From NCBI RefSeq assembly GCF_030546645.1, contig NZ_JAUOTO010000014.1:1-42562 (forward strand): 42,562 bases of DNA, given 5' to 3'. Source of the stretch: Flavitalea plasmicola (lineage in GTDB: Bacteria > Bacteroidota > Bacteroidia > Chitinophagales > Chitinophagaceae). Below the pieces are notes generated by a model, which saw only the letters and a list, made by a program, of their open reading frames with translations, was not told the origin of the DNA and did not search any database. Shown here one piece after another: positions 35,770-42,562 of this stretch. Numbering within the stretch: position 1 is the first letter of the stretch; each line of letters opens with the position of its first letter. The translations under genes and the position numbers were made by a program.

Positions 35770-38700
35770 ATGAAAGAATTCGTTCATGCTGTTTTCGATA
35801 CGGTGGCGTCACAAAAGCCAAAGAATATTGCCGTCAGGGAACAGGACCAGGACATCGATTATGCCGGCCTGCGTGTCTTTTCGGACACCATCGCCGACAA
35901 CATAGCTGGGCTGCCGTTGCCGGAGGGGGATGTGATAGGGGTATACCTCAACGCCGGAATATCCTATATCAGCTCGATCATCGGCATAAGTAAAGCCGGA
36001 TGCATATTTTCCCCGCTGGACACGGCTTATCCGAAGAACAGGCTTGCCTATATATTGAACGAGGTCCGGCCGCGACTGGTCATGACGGATCGCGGAAATA
36101 TGTCTACGCTGCTGCCATTGCTGCAGGAGATAGGGGAAGATGTCCTGATCATGCTCATCGATAGCCGGGAGGCCTCCCTTGAGATCCTCACTGCAGGTGA
36201 GGAGGGGCTTATGGCATATAGCAGGCCACTTCAGGTGGGCAAGGCCTCCGTAAAGATATTGGATAAGGACCAGAGCAATTACTTGCTGTATACTTCGGGG
36301 TCCACCGGAACGCCTAAAGCGGTGGAAGGATGTCACAAAAGCCTTAGTCATTTTATACATTGGGAAATAGGAGAGTTCTCGCTGGATGAAAGCGTCCGGA
36401 CCGCCCAACTGGCGCCCGTGATGTTCGATGTAAGCCTGCGGGATATTTTCGTTCCGTTGCTATGCGGGGGCATGGTATGTATACCGGCTGCCGGCGTTAT
36501 CCAGAGCCCCTCCCTGCTGCTGGCATGGCTGGCTGAAGCAGGAGTGACGCTTTTGCATATTGTGCCCTCCGTTTTCAGACTGCTTACAAAAGAAGTGGAA
36601 AACAACAAGGAACAGGCCGGCCGGCTTCAGCTGAAGCATATTTTGTTGGCAGGGGAGCCTTTGTATGGCAGGGATGTCCTCAACTGGAAGCAGGCGACTA
36701 TCAGGGAAGTCCAGCTGGTGAACGTTTACGGCCCCTCTGAGACTACCCTCGCGAAGGTCTTTCACAGGATCGATGACCTGCCCACAGACCCGGCCGCTAT
36801 CATACCCCTGGGGAAGCCTATCTCCAATACGGCGATCATTATCATCCGGAACAATAAGGTTTGCGAAATAGGCGAGATAGGGGAAATATATATCAAAACG
36901 CCTTTCCGGTCCAAAGGATACTATAAGAACCCGGCACTTACGGATAAAAGTTTTATCCAGAGCCCGCTGCACAACGATTTTCAGGACATCGTATACAAGA
37001 CCGGGGACCTGGGAAAGTATGACATAGACCGCACCGTGCTGTTCGTAGGCAGACAGGACGGGCAAGTGAAGATCCGGGGGAACAGGGTGGAGCTTGCCGA
37101 GGTGGAAAAAGCGCTGAGATCCTATTCCACGATAGAGCAGGCGATTGCCCTGCCGCTGACGAACTGGGAGAAAGAGACGGTGCTGGCCTGCTATTATACG
37201 GAAAAGGAGCCTACGGCCCTTCCCGAATTGAAAGCGTTCTTAGGTCTTCACCTTCCCCTGTATATGCACCCTTCCTTTTTTATTCCGTTGCCGGAGCTCC
37301 CGTTGGGCATCAACGGGAAGGTCGATAGAAAGGCGTTGCCTATGCCCGAAGAATTACTGTATGAACAGCAGGAATACCGGGCGCCCTCTACGGCTTTGGA
37401 AGAGGAGCTGGCAAAAATATGGGCCGAAGCGCTTCGGTTGTCAAAGGTCGGTGTAGATCATTCCTTTTTTACATTAGGTGGCCATAGTTTGAACGCCACG
37501 AAAGTGGTCTCCAGAATATATAAGGAGCTTAATATCGAAATATCGCTGAAGGATTTTTTTGATAATCCGACGATCGCAGGTCTGGCGCGGTTGATAAATG
37601 ACTCGATAAAAAAGGAATACCTCCCGATGGTACCCGCAGCAGCCAGGGAGCATTATGATCTTACGCATGCGCAGCGGCGCATGTGGGTATTGGACCACCT
37701 GGATTCCGACCGGGCTGCCAACAACCTCACCGGCGGGTATATCCTGGAAGGTGAATTCGACAGGGCTGCTTTTGATAAGGCCATCCAGGCCATCATCCAC
37801 AGGTATGAGAACCTACGGACAGTTTTTATCATGGTGGATGACGAACCAAAGCAAAAGATACTGCCGGGAGACTCCTTTCATTTCCAATGTGAATACATCG
37901 ATATGCAGGAGATGCCGCCTGCTGCGCGGGAAGCGCTTTTAGATACGATGGCGAGGGAACAGGCCGGCGCGTCCTTTGATCTTTCCAGGGGGCCGCTGTT
38001 CCGGATGAAAGTGATCAACCTCGAAGTGAAGAAGGTCCTTTGCTTTTTTACCATCCACCATATTATTTCCGACGGCTGGTCCCGCCGGATCCTGATCAGG
38101 GACCTCGCGGCGCTGTACAACGCCTTTCGCAATGGCCTGGAAGATCCATTGCCGCCCCTGAAAATACAATACAAGGACTATTCCGAATGGCAGAATCATC
38201 AGCTGCATGATGAGGAGAACATTAAGCGACACCGGCAGTTCTGGCTTACCCGGTTTGAAGGCGATGTGCCTGTGCTGCACCTGCCGACGGATGTTGACAG
38301 GCCGGCTGTGAAGACCTATGCGGGAAGATCGAAGTCATATGTTGTAAGCAAGGAAGTGACAAAGGCTATTGCTGAGATAAGCGAACAGCATGATACCAGC
38401 GTATTCATTGTTCTGCTGGCCGCTTTGAAAGTATTGCTATACAAATATACAGGCGAACCGGACATTGTCATCGGCGTGCCGGTGGCCGGAAGAGGGCATG
38501 AGGATCTGGAAGACCAGATCGGCCTGTTCATCAACACCCTTGCCATCCGAAGCAAGCTTGCCGTGGAAGATGATTTTTTGAGCTTCTTAAGGACGGTGAG
38601 AGAAAATATGCTGGATGCCATTGAACACCAGGTATATCCCTTTGATACGCTTGTAGACGAACTAAAGCTTAGCCGGGACCTGAGCCGGTCGCCCTTATTT

Positions 38701-41700
38701 GACGTGATGGCCATACCATTAAGCATGGACGGGATTGCGCAGGCGGACAATATGGAGAATATTGCTATCGAAGGATACCAGATGGAGCAGAAAAACTGCC
38801 TGTTCGATCTCACTTTCAAGTTCAGTTATCCGGGAGCTAACGGGGAACATATTTTGATCGAGCTGGAATACAATACGGATCTATTTACGGATAACCGGGC
38901 GGAAAAGATAGCAGACCATTATATCTCATTGCTGTCTGTATTGAAGAAGCCCTTTTGTAAGATAGAGGACATCGACTATATGCGTCCGGCGGAGAAACAA
39001 AGGTTACTGGAAGGCGTCCGGGCTCCGGAAACCTTTTATCGCGGCACGCTGCCGGAGCTGTTCCGGCGTCATGCGGAAAAGACGCCGGAGGCTATTGCCC
39101 TGCGATATGAAGGAGAAGAGATGAGCTACGGAGAGCTGGAGGAACGCAGCAACCGGCTGGGTCATTACCTGCGGGGCCGGGGGATAGAAAAAGAGGAGCG
39201 GGTTGGCATCTGCATGGAGCGGGGTTTTGGGATGATCGTCGGACTATTGGGTATTCTCAAGGCGGGAGGGGCTTATGTTCCGGTGGATCCCTCCTATCCT
39301 GCAGAAAGGGTCCGGTATATACTGTCCGACTGCGGGGCGAGGTGGGTGTTGAGCCAGGGAGCGTTACGAGGCGTCATAGATACGGGCGAGACAGCGCCGG
39401 TGTGGCTTGACGAGGATAGGGAAATCACCGCCTGCCCGGCGGATGCATTTCCCGCGGTAGCAGGTGAGGAGAACCTGGCCTATGTCATCTATACCTCTGG
39501 ATCTACGGGAAATCCTAAAGGTGTAATGATCGAGCACAGGTCGGTGGTCAACCTGATCTGTTACCAGGCGAACGATTACGCATTTACGGCCGGGGAGCGT
39601 GTATTGCAATTCTCCAATCTTTGCTTTGATGCTTCTGTGGAGCAAATATGGCTGGCGCTGGCGACGGGTGGTGTGTCCGTGCTGGTCTCCAAAGAGAAGC
39701 TGCTGGACCCACAGGCCTTTGAAGCTTTTATGAGGGAGGAAAAGATAACACATTTGGATACCACGCCCGGCTTCCTGGGCGCCGTCAATCCGGAGATTGC
39801 GTACGACAGCCTGAAGAGGGTGATTGTGGGTGGCGAGGTTTGTCCTGTGCCGCTGGCCCAAAAGTGGTGTGATAAGGTCCGCTTCTATAATGAGTATGGT
39901 CCCACCGAAACGACTGTCATCGCCATGAAATTCAGGTATGGCCCTGAGAACAGGAATAGAAAGACCGTACCCATCGGCAAGCCGTTGGGGAATGCCCATA
40001 TTTATATTTTGGACAAGCAGGGCCGGCTGGTGCCGGAGGGGGTGGCGGGAGAATTATATATCGGAGGTCTATTGGTGGGCCGTGGTTATTTGAACCGGCC
40101 GGAACTAAATGCGAAATATTTTTTAAACGACCCGTTTGCGGCGGGTCGTATGTACCGTACGGGAGACCTGGTAAGAACATTGGAAGACGGCAACCTGGAA
40201 TACCTGGGACGTGGCGACGACCAGGTGAAGGTCCGGGGCTACCGCATAGAGCCGGGCGAGATCGAAAGAGTGCTGGAAAGCTGCGCGGGGGTCCGGCAAT
40301 GCGCCGTAGTGACCCGGGCAGAGGGTTCGGGCGGCGTAAATACACTGGTGGGTTATGTCACCGCTGATGAGACATTCGATGTGCAGGCGGCGCAGGCAGC
40401 CATGCGCCGGCAACTGCCGGACTTTATGGTTCCGGGTATATTGGTCCGGGTACCGGAGATGCCGCTGACGGCGAATGGAAAGGTAGACCGGAAAGCGCTT
40501 GCCTGCAGGGAGCTCCACAGGCAGGAAACGGTGTCCTATGAAACGGCCCGCAATGCAACGGAGGTTTTGCTGGTAAGAATATGGAAAGAGGTCCTGGGAA
40601 GAAACGAGATAGGCATCAGCGATAATTTCTTTGAATCAGGCGGAGACTCGATCAAGGCCATCCAGATCACGGCCAGGGCATACAAGGAGGGATATAAGAT
40701 CAATATGCGGGATATTTTCCAGTTCCCTTTTATCAAGGACCTGGCAAAGGTCATGAAGAAGACCGTACATATACCTGATCAATCGCCGGTGGAAGGGACC
40801 ATTCCTTTAACGCCCATCCAACAGGAATTTTTCAACACAGTAAGTGTCAGGCCGGACCACTATAATCAGGCAATCCTGTTATACCATCACAACGGACTGG
40901 AAGCAGATCCTTTGAAACAGGCGCTCTCCGCCATCCTCCGGCATCACGATATGCTGAGGGCCGTATTTTACAGGGATCAGCACGGGACGATGATCCAGGA
41001 AGTGGCGCCGGGGCAAGAGTTGCCGCACTTCGAAGAGTATGATTTGCGGGGTAAGGAAGGGGCCTTGCAGCTCATGCAGGAAAAGGCGGCCGGGATACAG
41101 GCAGGAATAGACCTGCGGACGGGGCCGCTAATGAAAACCGCTTTATTTAAACTGGATGACGGCGAGCGGCTGCTGATAGTGATACACCATCTTGTCATTG
41201 ATGGCGTATCCTGGCGGATACTTTTGGAGGACCTTGAGCATCTGTACAGGCATTTCAGAGAGGGGAAAGGATCGCACCTGGCGCCCAAAAGCGATTCTTA
41301 CAAAGTATGGTCGGAAAGGTTGCGCGCGTACGCCGACAGTACAGTGTTCCTTAAAGAGAAGGAGCACTGGAAATTATTCAATTCATATTCGCCGGTCGTA
41401 TTACACACAAGCGCGGAGACAAACCTCGTAAAGGACGCGGGAAATTTCTCTTTTTCACTTTCCGCGAATGAAACCGAGCTGCTGCTCACCCGGGTCCATA
41501 TCCCCTTTTCCACCGAGATCAACGATATTCTTCTGGCTGCCCTGGCCATGGCTATTAAAAAGAGAGCAGGGCTGGCTAAGATCGCAATCGACATGGAAGG
41601 ACATGGAAGGGAGGAAGTGCTGGATAATATGGATGTCAGCAGGACCATCGGGTGGTTCACTACCGTCTATCCCGTACTATTGGAACTGACACCTGGAGAT

Positions 41701-42174
41701 GATCCCGGCCTGCAGATAAAGACGGTGAAAGAAGCATTGAGAAGAACGCCTAATAAAGGAATTGGATATGGCATCCTTAAATACCTGACCTCGCCGGAGC
41801 ATAAACAGGATGTGAAATTCCACCTGAAGCCACAGATCGGGTTCAATTACCTTGGCGAACTGGCTACCAGGAACCAGGAATCTTTTTTCCGGATGTCCAG
41901 AGAAAGTAAAGGATCCATAAAAGACGCGGGCGCCGAAAGAGCACACGAGCTGGAAGTGTCGGGCTTCATAAGAGACAACCAGCTGAGCATGGACATCGAA
42001 TACAATGTACATCACTTTCGCGCGGAGGAGATCCAGGCGATAGGGCTGGCTTACAAGGACGCCTTGTCAACGGTCATTTCATTTTGCGTTGCGTTCGAGG
42101 AGCGGGAATTGACGCCCAGCGACCTTGTATTTAAAGGATTGTCCATGCAGGACCTTGATACTTTCTTCGACTAA
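35770..42174 (+). CDS. NRPS: A-T-C-A(basic?)-T-E
   Basis: ATG at 35770 is chosen over an in-frame TTG nine bases upstream (35761); neither has a Shine-Dalgarno sequence. The protein begins directly with an A domain (about 1-525; TSGSTGTPKA, YGPSE, NGKVDR; code about DVRHLAVLAK, not assigned). Carrier Ser573 (GGHSL) and a C domain with HHIISDG (763-769) follow. A second A domain (about 1080-1570) has very canonical motifs and code about DAEDIGEVIK. Glu239 and similarity to the Lys code DAESIGSVAK suggest Lys/Orn-like substrates. Carrier Ser1627 is in GGDSIKAIQ, the epimerase-paired form. The E domain (about 1685-2120) has HHLVIDG (1806-1812), EGHGRE and NYLGEL. The first A uses the terminal C of the preceding gene. 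The acidic tail MQDLDTFFD resembles that of the other E-ending protein and likely docks to the next gene. Confidence 0.94.
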   Translation: MKEFVHAVFDTVASQKPKNIAVREQDQDIDYAGLRVFSDTIADNIAGLPLPEGDVIGVYLNAGISYISSIIGISKAGCIFSPLDTAYPKNRLAYILNEVRPRLVMTDRGNMSTLLPLLQEIGEDVLIMLIDSREASLEILTAGEEGLMAYSRPLQVGKASVKILDKDQSNYLLYTSGSTGTPKAVEGCHKSLSHFIHWEIGEFSLDESVRTAQLAPVMFDVSLRDIFVPLLCGGMVCIPAAGVIQSPSLLLAWLAEAGVTLLHIVPSVFRLLTKEVENNKEQAGRLQLKHILLAGEPLYGRDVLNWKQATIREVQLVNVYGPSETTLAKVFHRIDDLPTDPAAIIPLGKPISNTAIIIIRNNKVCEIGEIGEIYIKTPFRSKGYYKNPALTDKSFIQSPLHNDFQDIVYKTGDLGKYDIDRTVLFVGRQDGQVKIRGNRVELAEVEKALRSYSTIEQAIALPLTNWEKETVLACYYTEKEPTALPELKAFLGLHLPLYMHPSFFIPLPELPLGINGKVDRKALPMPEELLYEQQEYRAPSTALEEELAKIWAEALRLSKVGVDHSFFTLGGHSLNATKVVSRIYKELNIEISLKDFFDNPTIAGLARLINDSIKKEYLPMVPAAAREHYDLTHAQRRMWVLDHLDSDRAANNLTGGYILEGEFDRAAFDKAIQAIIHRYENLRTVFIMVDDEPKQKILPGDSFHFQCEYIDMQEMPPAAREALLDTMAREQAGASFDLSRGPLFRMKVINLEVKKVLCFFTIHHIISDGWSRRILIRDLAALYNAFRNGLEDPLPPLKIQYKDYSEWQNHQLHDEENIKRHRQFWLTRFEGDVPVLHLPTDVDRPAVKTYAGRSKSYVVSKEVTKAIAEISEQHDTSVFIVLLAALKVLLYKYTGEPDIVIGVPVAGRGHEDLEDQIGLFINTLAIRSKLAVEDDFLSFLRTVRENMLDAIEHQVYPFDTLVDELKLSRDLSRSPLFDVMAIPLSMDGIAQADNMENIAIEGYQMEQKNCLFDLTFKFSYPGANGEHILIELEYNTDLFTDNRAEKIADHYISLLSVLKKPFCKIEDIDYMRPAEKQRLLEGVRAPETFYRGTLPELFRRHAEKTPEAIALRYEGEEMSYGELEERSNRLGHYLRGRGIEKEERVGICMERGFGMIVGLLGILKAGGAYVPVDPSYPAERVRYILSDCGARWVLSQGALRGVIDTGETAPVWLDEDREITACPADAFPAVAGEENLAYVIYTSGSTGNPKGVMIEHRSVVNLICYQANDYAFTAGERVLQFSNLCFDASVEQIWLALATGGVSVLVSKEKLLDPQAFEAFMREEKITHLDTTPGFLGAVNPEIAYDSLKRVIVGGEVCPVPLAQKWCDKVRFYNEYGPTETTVIAMKFRYGPENRNRKTVPIGKPLGNAHIYILDKQGRLVPEGVAGELYIGGLLVGRGYLNRPELNAKYFLNDPFAAGRMYRTGDLVRTLEDGNLEYLGRGDDQVKVRGYRIEPGEIERVLESCAGVRQCAVVTRAEGSGGVNTLVGYVTADETFDVQAAQAAMRRQLPDFMVPGILVRVPEMPLTANGKVDRKALACRELHRQETVSYETARNATEVLLVRIWKEVLGRNEIGISDNFFESGGDSIKAIQITARAYKEGYKINMRDIFQFPFIKDLAKVMKKTVHIPDQSPVEGTIPLTPIQQEFFNTVSVRPDHYNQAILLYHHNGLEADPLKQALSAILRHHDMLRAVFYRDQHGTMIQEVAPGQELPHFEEYDLRGKEGALQLMQEKAAGIQAGIDLRTGPLMKTALFKLDDGERLLIVIHHLVIDGVSWRILLEDLEHLYRHFREGKGSHLAPKSDSYKVWSERLRAYADSTVFLKEKEHWKLFNSYSPVVLHTSAETNLVKDAGNFSFSLSANETELLLTRVHIPFSTEINDILLAALAMAIKKRAGLAKIAIDMEGHGREEVLDNMDVSRTIGWFTTVYPVLLELTPGDDPGLQIKTVKEALRRTPNKGIGYGILKYLTSPEHKQDVKFHLKPQIGFNYLGELATRNQESFFRMSRESKGSIKDAGAERAHELEVSGFIRDNQLSMDIEYNVHHFRAEEIQAIGLAYKDALSTVISFCVAFEERELTPSDLVFKGLSMQDLDTFFD

Positions 42175-42183
42175 ATGTAGATT

Positions 42184-42562
42184 ATGCTTTTAAAGAAAAA
42201 CATACAGAATATTTTTAGGTTATCTCCCGCCCAGGAGGGTTTGTATTTCCATTACCTGGCGGGAGATAAGCCATCGGCGTATATCGAGCAGCTGTCCTAC
42301 CGGATCCATGGTTTGCTGGACGTGGGTATTGCAAAGGCGAGCTGGGAGTATTTGTTTTCCCGGCATGAGGTGCTGCGGACGGTGTTCAACCATAAGAAGA
42401 TGGATATTCCGTTGCAGGTGGTGCTGAAGGAAAGGGAGGTAGACCTTTGCTATCATGATATCAGCCATGAACCTGACGCGCATGTCAAAGAGGCGCTTAT
42501 CCAGGACTTTAAGAAGGTTGACCGTTCCAGGCCATTCAATCTGAATGAGGATGTGCTGGTCC
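42184..42562 (+). CDS. NRPS, 3'-partial: start of C domain (D-L type)
   Basis: An open frame of 126 codons runs from ATG 9 nt after the previous stop to the window end, so only the start of the gene is seen. The opening (KKNIQNIFRLSPAQEGLYFHYL) is the N-terminal docking segment plus first helix of a condensation domain that follows an epimerization domain; it closely parallels the start of the gene at 12149. RHEVLRTVF at about 60-68 is the standard C2-type motif. It probably accepts the D-peptide made by the preceding A-T-C-A-T-E protein. Downstream domains lie outside the window. Confidence 0.88.
   Translation, partial: MLLKKNIQNIFRLSPAQEGLYFHYLAGDKPSAYIEQLSYRIHGLLDVGIAKASWEYLFSRHEVLRTVFNHKKMDIPLQVVLKEREVDLCYHDISHEPDAHVKEALIQDFKKVDRSRPFNLNEDVLV

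Noticed and set aside
42100..42183. Search for a thioesterase or reductase release domain at the end of gene 10
   Set aside because: The protein ends after the E domain with a docking-type tail, and a new C domain starts 9 nt later, so the line continues.
1..42562. CRISPR arrays, tRNA/rRNA genes, insertion sequences
   Set aside because: None seen; the window is coding almost end to end, and the only repeats are the homologous NRPS domains themselves.

Overview
The window is one continuous stretch of a very large nonribosomal peptide synthetase (NRPS) / polyketide synthase (PKS) locus. All ten complete or partial megasynthase genes and one small hydroxylase gene lie on the + strand. Gaps are 30 nt or less, and one ATGA overlap is present. 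The locus runs off both ends. No promoter, terminator, regulator, transporter, thioesterase, tRNA/rRNA, IS element or CRISPR array is visible. Start codons are preceded by short A/T-rich stretches without Shine-Dalgarno sequences, and GC looks close to 50%. Together with the NRPS content this suggests a Bacteroidota host, probably Chitinophaga-like (an inference, not proven).

Layout (T = carrier protein, ° = vestigial by motif loss): gene 1 (2-2911) ...A-T-C-dioxygenase; gene 2 (2942-7402) I-A(Asp)-T-C, where I is a condensation-like domain without the HHxxxDG motif; gene 3 (7430-8161) a phenylalanine-hydroxylase-like monooxygenase; gene 4 (8171-12136) half-C-A-T-E; gene 5 (12149-16642) C-A(Asn)-T-C; gene 6 (16639-19185) an A domain interrupted by a degenerate methyltransferase-like insert, then T; gene 7 (19210-24204) KS-AT°-KR°-T-C; gene 8 (24208-31842) I-A(Asp)-T-C-A°-T-C; gene 9 (31864-35739) half-C-A(beta-amino-acid-like)-T-C; gene 10 (35770-42174) A-T-C-A-T-E; gene 11 (42184-end) the start of a C domain.

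Read colinearly, the line builds a long peptide. It has two aspartates at interface-domain modules, probably beta-hydroxylated by the dioxygenase of gene 1. It also has one possibly aromatic D-residue that gene 3 may help supply, an Asn, a possible beta-amino acid and a second D-residue that may be basic. Two hydroxy-aspartates would suit an iron- or other metal-binding (lipo)peptide.

The most unusual part is genes 6-8 (about 17.0-30.2 kb). A methyltransferase insert, an acyltransferase, a ketoreductase and a complete adenylation domain have all lost catalytic motifs, yet stay in frame beside intact carrier, KS and C domains. Those carriers must be loaded in trans, passed over, or used in a non-canonical way. 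Substrate codes were read by eye by aligning to the ten GrsA pocket positions and should be treated as predictions.
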